A DNA stretch of 8,417 nt from Candidatus Tariuqbacter arcticus (GCA_013202315.1 JABMRZ010000495.1:1-8417); one strand, 5' to 3'. Positions 1 to 6,202 are shown, numbered from the stretch's first letter. Numbers and translations: made by a program. The notes: generated from the letters alone by a model not told the origin.

Positions 1-73
1 CAACTATAGTGTTACAAATAATCTTATCGATAACGAACACAAGTCAGCTTATCTCAACAGCCCCTCCAATCTC

Positions 74-128
74 GTCATTCCCGCAAGCGAAGCGCATCGG
101 GAACCGATTCCGGACAAGCCGGAATGAC
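74..128. repeat. REP-like imperfect palindrome with two internal hairpins
   Basis: An outer inverted repeat, GTCATTCC (74-81) and GGAATGAC (121-128), encloses two smaller hairpins: TTCCCG (78-83) pairing with CGGGAA (98-103), and TTCCGG (108-113) pairing with CCGGAA (119-124) around a 5-base loop. The hairpins overlap the outer arms, so the element can fold as one long stem or as two short ones. This layout resembles the dispersed extragenic palindromes whose ends read GTCATTCC in many bacterial genomes. Membership of a dispersed family is inferred, since only one full copy lies in the window. A related short motif, TCGTCATCCC, recurs at 5839-5848. Confidence 0.6.
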
Positions 129-145
129 ATTAATGGGACCGATAA

Positions 146-173
146 TTGGATTTTTTTAACTTAAATATATAAC
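146..173 (+). promoter_or_regulatory. candidate promoter upstream of rpmF
   Basis: TTGGAT (146-151) and TATAAC (168-173) are separated by 16 bases, a plausible sigma70-type -35/-10 pair. Transcription would start near 180, giving a leader of about 20 bases before the rpmF ATG at 200. It sits in AT-rich DNA just after the REP-like element and before the first gene of the block, where an operon promoter would be expected. AT-rich DNA yields chance matches easily. Confidence 0.35.
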
Positions 174-199
174 CGCTTTTTTAATATAATGGAGTGAAG

Positions 200-382
200 A
201 TGGCGGTACCAAAGAGAAAAACCAGCCGCTCCAAGAAGAATAAACGCCGTTCGCATCATGCATTAACAATGCCTTCATATTCGCGATGTTCAAACTGCGG
301 TCATTTGATTTTGCCTCATCGAACTTGTCCAAATTGCGGGTATTATCACGGCCGTTCGGTTTTCATCCCCACGCAGAGTTAA
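200..382 (+). CDS. rpmF: 50S ribosomal protein L32 (zinc-ribbon form)
   Basis: This 60-residue protein is a structural component of the large ribosomal subunit. It begins with the typical L32 sequence MAVPKRKTSRSKK, followed by a strongly basic stretch to about residue 20. Four cysteines in CxxC pairs, Cys30/Cys33 and Cys43/Cys46, form the zinc ribbon of the zinc-binding form. The start is placed at ATG 200 rather than at an in-frame GTG at 194, because MAVPKRK is the conserved N-terminus and GGAG (191-194) lies 5 bases before it. Most bacterial L32 proteins are about 57-60 residues, so the length is normal. It sits directly upstream of plsX, as in many bacteria. The usual upstream neighbour yceD (DUF177) is not seen in the 199 bases available. 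Confidence 0.97.
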   Translation: MAVPKRKTSRSKKNKRRSHHALTMPSYSRCSNCGHLILPHRTCPNCGYYHGRSVFIPTQS

Positions 383-389
383 TTAATTA

Positions 390-410
390 TTCGGTTGCAT
401 AACAACCGGA
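390..410 (+). promoter_or_regulatory. hairpin occluding the plsX ribosome binding site
   Basis: CGGTTG (392-397) pairs with CAACCG (403-408) around the loop CATAA. It is extended by a T391-G409 wobble and T390-A410, giving an 8-bp stem. The 3' arm overlaps the plsX Shine-Dalgarno GGAG (408-411), which lies 6 bases before the TTG start at 418. The rpmF stop codon (380-382) is close enough that a terminating ribosome would reach the 5' arm. The sequence shows the pairing; a role in coupling plsX translation to rpmF translation is inferred. Confidence 0.5.
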
Positions 411-417
411 GTTATAA

Positions 418-1539
418 TTGCTAAGGGTTGCTATAGATGTGATGGGGGGCGATAACGCTCCCGATAATCCGATCAAAGGGTCTTTGATAGCTCTGCAGAA
501 GATTCCCGATTTATCAATGGTCTTGGTGGGTGATCATCTGCAGATTGAAGAAGCTGTGAGCAAATTAGATTTCCCTGATAATCGGGTGGAAATCATTCAC
601 GCTTCACAGGTGGTGAGAATGTCAGACTCACCGATAAAAGCCGTGCAGCGGAAGAAGGATTCTTCAATTGCGGTGGCACTCACTCTGCATCGAATGGGTA
701 AGGTTCAAGCGGTGGTCAGCGCGGGCAATACCGGCACACAGGTCATCGCTTCGGTTTTGAAATTAGGAAGGATGAATGGTGTGCTTCGACCGGTGATCGG
801 TTCTTTGATCCCTACGAATGGCCGGCCGTGTTTTCTCTTGGATATTGGCGCAAATATGGACTGTCGAAGTGTATATTTATTTCAATTCGGCATAATGGGA
901 GCTATATTTGTGCAGGCTGTTTTGGGTATTGAAAATCCGCGTGTGGGTATTTTATCCATCGGCTCCGAAAAGAATAAGGGTAATGCGGTTTCACTTTTCG
1001 CACATCATTTACTGAAAGAAAGCCATCTCAATTTCATCGGCAACATTGAAGGTTCAGATATTTTGTGCGGTAAGGCTGATGTGGCAGTATGTGATGGGTT
1101 TGTGGGCAATTTATTGTTGAAATTCGCTGAATCCTTTCCCGGTTTCATCTTGGGAAAATTAGAAAATGCCTTTCGCGATAAAGATTGTGATGAGTTGGAG
1201 AATTTTTTCGATGAGCAGTTCAATCCGGAAAGCTATGGCGGCGTGCCTATCTTGGGAATTAATGGCGTTTCGGTAGTCTGCCACGGTTCTGCCTCGCCTT
1301 TAGCTATTGCCAGCGCCATAAAAGTAGCTGTGGAGATGGTTGACAAGAGTATTAATGAACTGATCGCCGATCAATTATCCAAGCTGCGCAGGTTCTACGC
1401 GATGAATAAATACTTCCATAGCCTGCTGGAGCGGTGGGAAGAACGGCAAAATCGGATTTACTGGAATTCCAAGCGTTTGTTCAATTGGTTCTACGAACCC
1501 AAACCGGGTGATGGCGATGATGAGGATGAGAGTCGATGA
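418..1539 (+). CDS. plsX: phosphate acyltransferase PlsX
   Basis: PlsX transfers acyl groups from acyl-ACP to inorganic phosphate, making the acyl-phosphate used by PlsY to begin phospholipid synthesis. It is a soluble or peripherally membrane-associated enzyme. Family motifs run in order: DVMGGDNAP (7-15, commonly DAMGGDNAP), SAGNTG (101-106), DIGANMD (142-148), ENPRVGILSIG (172-182), CDGFVGNLLLK (225-235), YGGVPILGINGV (273-284) and HGS (289-291). The start is a TTG preceded by GGAG with a 6-base gap. No later start is possible, because the conserved IDVMGGD sequence begins at residue 6. At 373 residues it exceeds the usual 330-355: after about residue 320 there is a basic, aromatic segment (W340, W349, W357, Y359) and an acidic end (365-371). 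The gene follows rpmF by 35 bases and precedes fabH by 44. Confidence 0.95.
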   Translation: MLRVAIDVMGGDNAPDNPIKGSLIALQKIPDLSMVLVGDHLQIEEAVSKLDFPDNRVEIIHASQVVRMSDSPIKAVQRKKDSSIAVALTLHRMGKVQAVVSAGNTGTQVIASVLKLGRMNGVLRPVIGSLIPTNGRPCFLLDIGANMDCRSVYLFQFGIMGAIFVQAVLGIENPRVGILSIGSEKNKGNAVSLFAHHLLKESHLNFIGNIEGSDILCGKADVAVCDGFVGNLLLKFAESFPGFILGKLENAFRDKDCDELENFFDEQFNPESYGGVPILGINGVSVVCHGSASPLAIASAIKVAVEMVDKSINELIADQLSKLRRFYAMNKYFHSLLERWEERQNRIYWNSKRLFNWFYEPKPGDGDDEDESR

Positions 1540-1583
1540 GAATTATATATTATAAATACTGAATACTATAGATAGACAGACTA

Positions 1584-2573
1584 TTGAGGAAGAAACCGAA
1601 TTCGATGATAGTCGGTACAGGCCATTATCTTCCTGACAAGGTGTTGACCAATGCCGACTTGGAAAAAATGGTTGATACTTCCGATGAGTGGATTACTACT
1701 CGAACGGGGATAAAAGAGCGCCGGGTAGCCGCTCCGGAAGAGACCACATCGGATTTCTCCGCCGCCGCCGCATTGTCTGCGCTCGAATGCGCAGGGGTGG
1801 AACCGACGGAGGTGGAACTCATCATAACCGGGACAATCAATGGCGATATGAAGTTCCCTTCCACTTCAGTCTTCGTCCAGCAAAAGATTGGCAATAAGAA
1901 AGGAGTGGGGTTCGATGTGGGCGCGGCATGCTGCGGCTTTCTGTATTCTTTAACGGTGGCTGATGCGCTCATCGGGTGCGGTATGTTTAATAATGCGCTG
2001 GTCATCGGCACGGAATTGCTCACCAGGGTTACGGACTGGGATGACCGAAGGACCTGTGTGCTTTTTGGCGATGGTTCCGGGGCGGTCTACCTTGAGAAGT
2101 CCCAGGGTGAGCGGGGGCTTTTATCTTCCACTCTGCATTCAGACGGTTCATTGACTCATCTTTTATATTACCTTGGCGAGGGGACTAAATACCCCTCATC
2201 ACATAAAACCATAGATAATGGATATCATTTTCTTCGTATGGACGGGCGGGAAATTTTTAAATATGCGGTTCGCGAAATGGGAAACGCATCAGCGCAAGCC
2301 ATAGAAAAGGCCGGACTGAAGCCTTCGGACATCGATCTGGTGATACCGCATCAGGCTAACATACGGATTATCAATGCGCTCGCCAATCGGTTGGGGGTCG
2401 ATTATGATAAAGTGGTGGTGAATATCGATAAGACCGGAAATACATCTTCGGCATCCATACCGATTGCTATGGATCAGGCGCATCGTTCGGGCAGGATAGT
2501 TGAGGGTATGAATGTGTTGATGACGGTTTTCGGAGGGGGGTTGACTTGGGGGGCTGCGGTGGTGAAGTTTTAA
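1584..2573 (+). CDS. fabH: beta-ketoacyl-ACP synthase III (FabH)
   Basis: FabH condenses an acyl-CoA primer, usually acetyl-CoA, with malonyl-ACP to start fatty acid synthesis. The whole family pattern is present: GTGHYLPDKVLTNADLEKMV (11-30), DTSDEWITTRTGIKERR (31-47), the catalytic cysteine Cys116 in GAACCGF, His256 in PHQAN and Asn286 in TGNTSSAS, which complete the Cys-His-Asn triad. A second cysteine (Cys117) occupies the position normally held by Ser or Ala. The C-terminus FGGGLTWGAAVVKF is typical. The length of 329 residues is normal. The start is uncertain: TTG at 1584 keeps the first beta strand intact but has no clear upstream Shine-Dalgarno, while ATG at 1605 would give MIVGTG, with GAGGA (1586-1590) 14 bases before it. 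The stop lies 2 bases before the fabD start, so translation of the two is probably coupled. Confidence 0.96.
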   Translation: MRKKPNSMIVGTGHYLPDKVLTNADLEKMVDTSDEWITTRTGIKERRVAAPEETTSDFSAAAALSALECAGVEPTEVELIITGTINGDMKFPSTSVFVQQKIGNKKGVGFDVGAACCGFLYSLTVADALIGCGMFNNALVIGTELLTRVTDWDDRRTCVLFGDGSGAVYLEKSQGERGLLSSTLHSDGSLTHLLYYLGEGTKYPSSHKTIDNGYHFLRMDGREIFKYAVREMGNASAQAIEKAGLKPSDIDLVIPHQANIRIINALANRLGVDYDKVVVNIDKTGNTSSASIPIAMDQAHRSGRIVEGMNVLMTVFGGGLTWGAAVVKF

Positions 2574-2575
2574 AA

Positions 2576-3484
2576 ATGAAGAAATTCGCATTCTTATTTC
2601 CCGGTCAGGCATCCCAGACTGTGGGTATGGGGGAAGACCTGTATCGAAAAGATTTGAGGGTTCGTGAACTTTATGATGCCGCCGAAGCTTATCTGAATTT
2701 TCCTTTGAAGAAGCTTTCTTTCGCGGGACCTTTGGAGGAATTGACCCGGACTCGGATAACTCAACCTGCGATTTTCGTGATGAGTTGCGCGGTTGATTTA
2801 TTATTGAAGGAGCGGGGAATTGAACCGGTTGCGGCGGCGGGGCACAGCTTGGGAGAATTTTCGGCTCTGATATCTTCTGAAGCTTTGACTTTTGAGCAAG
2901 GTTTGAGGTTAGTGAAGCTCCGGGGGGAATTAATGCAGAAGGCGGGGGAAATTAGACCGGGCGCTATGGCGGCGATTATCGGATTGGCTGGCGAGAAAGT
3001 CAGCGAAATATGCGATGAAATAGATGAGATAGTCATACCCGCTAATTTCAATTCGCCGGGGCAGGTTGTAATTTCAGGAGAGGTGAATGCGGTTAGCGCT
3101 GCCATGGAGGCATGTAAAAAAAACGGCGCCCGATTCGTGAAGCAGTTGACGGTATCAGGAGCCTTTCATTCGCCGTTGATGGAGTATGCTTGTGAAGAAC
3201 TCTATGAAGCGTTGGATGAGACGGAATTCGGCGCTTCCAAGTTCCCGGTTTTCGCCAATGTTACCGCTGAACCCGCATCATCGAGAGAGGAAATCCGGGA
3301 ATTGCTGAAGAAACAATTGCTGAATCCGGTCCAATGGGACTTAACTATCAGGAATATGGCTCCATTGGTGGATGTTTTTTTGGAAGTTGGGCCTGGGAAA
3401 GTATTGACCGGCTTGGTGAAACGGATAGACAATACTCTGGAAGCGATTCCGGTGAACAGCTATGAAGCTGTTTCTTCGATTTGA
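2576..3484 (+). CDS. fabD: malonyl-CoA:ACP transacylase (FabD)
   Basis: FabD moves malonyl from CoA to the ACP phosphopantetheine arm, supplying the extender for FabH and FabF. The 302-residue product starts MKKFAFLFPGQASQ, with the family's GQ motif and oxyanion-hole Gln11. The nucleophile is Ser91 in GHSLGEFSAL, the carboxylate-binding arginine is Arg116 in KLRGELMQ, the catalytic His198 lies in GAFHSPLM, and Gln253 is in NPVQW. GPGKVLTGL near residues 272-280 is also typical. The start is ATG 2576; an in-frame ATG at 2546 would add ten residues without family resemblance and overlap fabH. There is no strong Shine-Dalgarno, but the 2-base gap after fabH suggests reinitiation. In most relatives fabG follows directly; here it does not. 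Confidence 0.96.
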   Translation: MKKFAFLFPGQASQTVGMGEDLYRKDLRVRELYDAAEAYLNFPLKKLSFAGPLEELTRTRITQPAIFVMSCAVDLLLKERGIEPVAAAGHSLGEFSALISSEALTFEQGLRLVKLRGELMQKAGEIRPGAMAAIIGLAGEKVSEICDEIDEIVIPANFNSPGQVVISGEVNAVSAAMEACKKNGARFVKQLTVSGAFHSPLMEYACEELYEALDETEFGASKFPVFANVTAEPASSREEIRELLKKQLLNPVQWDLTIRNMAPLVDVFLEVGPGKVLTGLVKRIDNTLEAIPVNSYEAVSSI

Positions 3485-3489
3485 TATTA

Positions 3490-3518
3490 TTGAAATATAA
3501 TCACATAAATCATATTAC
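3490..3518 (+). promoter_or_regulatory. candidate acpP promoter
   Basis: TTGAAA (3490-3495) and TATTAC (3513-3518) are spaced by 17 bases inside the very AT-rich fabD-acpP gap. A consensus TATAAT also occurs at 3496-3501, but without a good -35 at the right distance. A separate promoter for acpP would make sense, because ACP is needed in far greater amounts than the enzymes around it. The base composition makes chance matches likely. Confidence 0.28.
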
Positions 3519-3560
3519 AAATAATTAAACAATTCAAAATCACTTCTACGGAGGCAAATT

Positions 3561-3791
3561 ATGGTAACAGAGGCTCAAGTCATTGAACTCATCGCAAAAC
3601 AATTGAACATCGATCCTTCAAAGGTTAAGATGGAGTCGACCTTCAACGAATTAGGGGCGGATTCGCTTCTCACAATGGAACTGCTGGTGAATTTTGAAGC
3701 GGAATACGACATTAGGATTTCCGAAGAGGAAGCCGCCAATTTCGAAACGGTGGGGGATGCGGTGAAATTTGTAATGAAAAATCTGGAATAA
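3561..3791 (+). CDS. acpP: acyl carrier protein
   Basis: AcpP is the small acidic carrier that holds the growing acyl chain on a 4'-phosphopantetheine arm during fatty acid synthesis. The 76-residue product has the phosphopantetheine attachment site at Ser35 in GADSLLTMELL, followed by the acidic helix II and the typical ending FETVGDAVKFVMKNLE. Leu37 replaces the Asp of the common DSLD motif; other residues also occur at this place in the family. It has the clearest ribosome binding site in the window, GGAGG (3550-3554), 6 bases before ATG, fitting strong expression. Its stop is 6 bases before fabF. Confidence 0.97.
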   Translation: MVTEAQVIELIAKQLNIDPSKVKMESTFNELGADSLLTMELLVNFEAEYDIRISEEEAANFETVGDAVKFVMKNLE

Positions 3792-3797
3792 CAAGCT

Positions 3798-5045
3798 ATG
3801 ACTGACTACCCTAAGAAGGTGGTCGTGACCGGTATGGGTTTGGTGTCGCCTATCGGCTTGAATTTGGAGGATTATTGGAAAAACCTCCTAAACGGAAAAA
3901 GCGGCGTTGCTCCCATTACTAAATTCGATACAACCGACTTCAAGACGAAATTCGCAGCGGAATTGAAGGAGTTTGACCCTGAGGATTATATGGACCGGCG
4001 GGAGGCCCGTTATATGGACCCCTTCTGTCATTATGCGGTCGCCGCTGCGGATATGGCGATAAAGGACGCTGGTTTAGAAGAAGAGAAGCTTGACCTTAAC
4101 CGAATAGGGGTCATTGTCGGTTCCGGGATTGGGGGGATGTGTATCTTCGAGAATCAGGTGGAAGTAATGTTGAAGCATGGGCCTCGAAGGATAACCCCTT
4201 TTTTTGTGCCGATAATGATAATCGACATCGCTTCCGGTCATATCTCAATGCGCCACAATTTTAAAGGACCAAATTTTGCAACGGTATCCGCCTGCGCGAC
4301 TGCGAGTCATGCTATTGGCACTGCTGTTGATAATATTCGACTGGGACGGGCAGATGTGATGGTTTGCGGGGGTTCAGAGGCGCCTATCACCAAAATGGGA
4401 ATCGGCGGCTTCAACGCTATGAGGGCGATTTCCACCAGGAACGATGAACCTGAAAAAGCCAGTCGTCCTTTTGATAAGGATAGAGATGGTTTCATCGTTG
4501 GCGAGGGGAGCGGGATATTAATTCTCGAAGCGGAAGAACACGCTAAAACTCGAGGGGCGAGGATTTACGCTGAAATCACCGGGGTGGGATTCACCGCTGA
4601 CGCATACCATATCACAGCGCCGGCTCCCGGAGGGGAAGGCGCGGTTAGAGCGATGAAAATGGCGCTCGACGAGACCGGCATTTCCCCGGAAGAAGTGGAC
4701 TATATCAACGCTCACGGAACCTCCACTCTCTTGAATGACAAGAATGAGACCGAGGCGATAAAGACCCTGTTCGGCGAACATGCCTATAAGTTGAAGGTTA
4801 GTTCCACTAAATCGATGATAGGCCATCTGTTGGGCGCAGCAGGCGGGGTGGAATCCATCGCAACGATAATGTCGGTGGTCGAAAATAAGATTCATCCCAC
4901 AATCAATTACGATACTCCCGACCCGGATTGCGACCTCGATTATGTGCCTAATAAAGCGATAAAACACACCACCAACCACGCGCTGTGCAATACTTTTGGG
5001 TTTGGCGGCCATAATGCGAGTCTGTTGTTTTCAAAATATCAATAA
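3798..5045 (+). CDS. fabF: beta-ketoacyl-ACP synthase II (FabF)
   Basis: FabF elongates acyl-ACP by decarboxylative condensation with malonyl-ACP. The 415-residue length is normal. The Cys-His-His triad is intact: Cys166 in VSACATASHAIG, His306 in NAHGTST and His343 in KSMIGHLLGAAGG; Lys338 of SSTKSM is also present. The gatekeeper phenylalanine lies in NTFGFGGHNAS, probably Phe402. The N-terminus KKVVVTGMGLVSPIG and the FDKDRDGFIVGEGSGILILE block (225-244) are characteristic of FabF rather than FabB or FabH. The ATG start has only a weak GGAA upstream and lies 6 bases after acpP, so coupled translation is likely. Confidence 0.97.
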   Translation: MTDYPKKVVVTGMGLVSPIGLNLEDYWKNLLNGKSGVAPITKFDTTDFKTKFAAELKEFDPEDYMDRREARYMDPFCHYAVAAADMAIKDAGLEEEKLDLNRIGVIVGSGIGGMCIFENQVEVMLKHGPRRITPFFVPIMIIDIASGHISMRHNFKGPNFATVSACATASHAIGTAVDNIRLGRADVMVCGGSEAPITKMGIGGFNAMRAISTRNDEPEKASRPFDKDRDGFIVGEGSGILILEAEEHAKTRGARIYAEITGVGFTADAYHITAPAPGGEGAVRAMKMALDETGISPEEVDYINAHGTSTLLNDKNETEAIKTLFGEHAYKLKVSSTKSMIGHLLGAAGGVESIATIMSVVENKIHPTINYDTPDPDCDLDYVPNKAIKHTTNHALCNTFGFGGHNASLLFSKYQ

Positions 5046-5065
5046 ATAAAATCACAGCCTCGCCA

Positions 5066-5815
5066 ATGTTCAGGTGGAAGAGGATATTTCGCAGAGCAGC
5101 CGTTGAATTCAATTGCTGGCGTTTATCCGAACTTGAAGAGAGAATAGGCTATCGATTTAGAGACCCGTCTTTGGCAGAACGAGCGCTACGGCATCGTTCG
5201 TCGCTTCAACAGGAGAAATTGGACCAAACTGACGCCTACGAACAGCTTGAGTTTCTGGGTGATTCAGTCATAGGGTTAATAGCGGCAGAGTATCTTTTCA
5301 GAGAATATCCCGATGAAGATGAAGGCAAGTTAACTCAGATTAAATCCCTGCTGGTATCAGGTGAAGTGTTAAGCCAGCGAGCCTTGGCTTTGGATCTGGG
5401 TCGTTTCTTATTAATGGGCGCTGGCGAGGTTCGTTCAGGCGGCAGAGAAAGACGCTCAATTCTGGAAGATGCTTTTGAAGCGCTGGTGGGAGCGGTTTAT
5501 CTCGATGGCGGTCTGAAAGCGGCGCAACGGTTTGTTCAACGACATCTTCTGAGCTGTGTGGATGAAATTATCGATTCCGATGAACTGCGGAATTACAAAA
5601 GTATGTTGTTGGAATATGCACAATCCACTTCCACTTCCCAGCCGGTGTATATGGTAATGTCGGAATCCGGGCCCGATCACAAGAAAATATATACCATCGA
5701 AGTGTCTTTAAATGGTAAAATACTTGGAACCGGTGAAGGCAGGAGCAAGAAGCGAGCCGAGCAGAAAGCGGCAAGGGAGGCTTTGGAAAAATTGGGAGTA
5801 CCTATTTCCGAATAG
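5066..5815 (+). CDS. rnc: ribonuclease III
   Basis: RNase III cleaves double-stranded RNA as a homodimer, processing rRNA precursors and structured mRNAs. The catalytic domain spans about residues 20-165. The signature QLEFLGDSV contains Glu62 and Asp66, with Glu59 just before; the second metal-binding pair is Asp135 and Glu138 in LEDAFEALVGAVYLDGG. A double-stranded-RNA-binding domain follows (about 176-245), ending GEGRSKKRAEQKAAREALEKLG. At 249 residues it is at the long end of the family because of a basic, aromatic N-terminal leader (MFRWKRIFRRAAVEF) before the usual start of the fold. ATG 5066 is the only good in-frame start codon; no Shine-Dalgarno is visible. It starts 20 bases after the fabF stop, a placement after fabF seen in many genomes. 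Confidence 0.96.
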   Translation: MFRWKRIFRRAAVEFNCWRLSELEERIGYRFRDPSLAERALRHRSSLQQEKLDQTDAYEQLEFLGDSVIGLIAAEYLFREYPDEDEGKLTQIKSLLVSGEVLSQRALALDLGRFLLMGAGEVRSGGRERRSILEDAFEALVGAVYLDGGLKAAQRFVQRHLLSCVDEIIDSDELRNYKSMLLEYAQSTSTSQPVYMVMSESGPDHKKIYTIEVSLNGKILGTGEGRSKKRAEQKAAREALEKLGVPISE

Positions 5816-5840
5816 ATACTGAAGACATAATTGGTAGTTC

Positions 5841-5864
5841 GTCATCCCGGGTGACATCTTTTTT
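5841..5864 (+). terminator. candidate Rho-independent terminator after rnc
   Basis: GTCATC (5841-5846) pairs with GGTGAC (5850-5855), including one T-G wobble, around the loop CCG. ATC and a run of six T residues (5859-5864) follow. It lies 25 bases after the rnc stop, where the housekeeping block would be expected to end. The stem is only 6 bp, so termination may be partial. The motif also resembles the end of the REP-like element at 74-128. Confidence 0.5.
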
Positions 5865-5890
5865 ATTCGTGTTCATTAGTGGTTAATTAG

Positions 5891-5906
5891 TCCGCTGTAC
5901 AGCGGA
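5891..5906. repeat. perfect 16-bp palindrome
   Basis: TCCGCTGTACAGCGGA is identical to its own reverse complement. The symmetry extends outward through a G-T wobble and further A-T pairs. With no unpaired loop it is better suited to binding a dimeric protein, or to acting as a cruciform or recombination site, than to forming an RNA hairpin. No regulator gene lies nearby, so its role is unknown. Confidence 0.6.
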
Positions 5907-5945
5907 TTACCCAAACGATACAGCGAAGAATCCTCTTGTTTCTCA

Positions 5946-5987
5946 GAGACCTGAGACTCGAAACTCGAATCTCGCAGCACGCAGCTA
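5946..5987. repeat. degenerate 7-bp tandem repeat tract (first)
   Basis: From 5946 the sequence can be read as consecutive heptamers related to GAGACTC: GAGACCT at 5946-5952, GAGACTC at 5953-5959, then GAAACTC, GAATCTC and diverging copies to about 5987. ACTCGAA occurs twice head to tail (5956-5969). Similar 7-bp periodic tracts are known between genes in some bacteria, for example cyanobacterial STRR sequences. Confidence 0.55.
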
Positions 5988-6002
5988 TTTTCAAGATAAA
6001 CC

Positions 6003-6125
6003 TTCATGCGCCTGCGGCGCACCACCAAGCATGAAAACAGTACGACCCCTTCAGGGTCGCTATTATAAGATTCTTTCTCCGTAGGTTTCACCTACGGCTA
6101 TTCAAATTTTTCCCCTTCGGGGAAA
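6003..6125. repeat. array of four compact hairpins (REP/MITE-like mosaic)
   Basis: Four inverted repeats follow one another. The first is TGCGCC (6007-6012) with GGCGCA (6016-6021), overlapped by an outer pair TTCATG (6003-6008) and CATGAA (6030-6035). The second is CGACCC (6043-6048) with GGGTCG (6054-6059). The third is CCGTAGGT (6079-6086) with ACCTACGG (6090-6097), a perfect 8-bp stem with a 3-base loop. The fourth is TTTCCCC (6109-6115) with GGGGAAA (6119-6125), also with a 3-base loop. Short GC-rich stems with 3-5 base loops, spaced by AT-rich DNA, resemble REP elements moved by IS200-like (RAYT) transposases. No transposase is present here, so that origin is inferred; a structured RNA is the alternative. 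Confidence 0.6.
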
Positions 6126-6131
6126 TTACAA

Positions 6132-6180
6132 TTTAACTATTTACTGTTCACAGTTTACTGTCGACTGTCGACTATTTTCA
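6132..6180. repeat. degenerate 7-bp tandem repeat tract (second)
   Basis: Seven heptamers lie in one register from 6132 to 6180. They include ATTTACT (6139-6145), GTTTACT (6153-6159) and two identical copies of GTCGACT (6160-6166 and 6167-6173); most end in ACT. The tract begins just after the last hairpin and stops 22 bases before the phosphohydrolase start. Its unit differs from that of the first tract, but the period is the same. Confidence 0.6.
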
Positions 6181-6202
6181 AAGTAAATGTAATATTATCA
6201 AT

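Larger units (their letters stand above)
5816..6202. other. structured non-coding region between rnc and the phosphohydrolase gene
   Basis: No convincing gene lies in these 387 bases on either strand. In order they hold a candidate terminator, a perfect 16-bp palindrome, a degenerate 7-bp tandem tract, four compact hairpins, a second 7-bp tract, and an AT-rich leader before the next start codon. The individual elements are listed separately. A minus-strand open frame (5876-6091) runs through the palindrome, the first tract and most of the hairpins, and is most likely spurious. The density of small inverted repeats suggests accumulated REP- or MITE-like elements, or a structured transcript. 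Confidence 0.75.

Noticed and set aside
194..199. GTG start for rpmF
   Set aside because: The conserved L32 N-terminus MAVPKRK begins at ATG 200, and the GTG overlaps the Shine-Dalgarno GGAG.
1540..1583. Promoter between plsX and fabH
   Set aside because: The gap is AT-rich with several -10-like strings, but no -35 at proper spacing; read-through from plsX is simpler.
1625..2023. Long minus-strand open frames within fabH, fabF and the phosphohydrolase gene
   Set aside because: They lie opposite well-conserved genes, have no family motifs or ribosome sites, and are shadows of the coding strand.
2546..2575. Earlier in-frame ATG for fabD
   Set aside because: It would add MGGCGGEVLK, which has no counterpart in FabD, and overlap the end of fabH; MKKFAFLFPGQ is the family N-terminus.
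3485..3560. Remnant of a decayed fabG
   Set aside because: The gap is too short and AT-rich, and no TGxxxGIG or YxxxK-like reading is visible in any frame.
5876..6091. Minus-strand open frame of 71 codons in the rnc-phosphohydrolase gap
   Set aside because: It runs through the palindrome, a 7-bp tract and most of the hairpins, matches no family I recognise, and its sequence is explained by the repeats.
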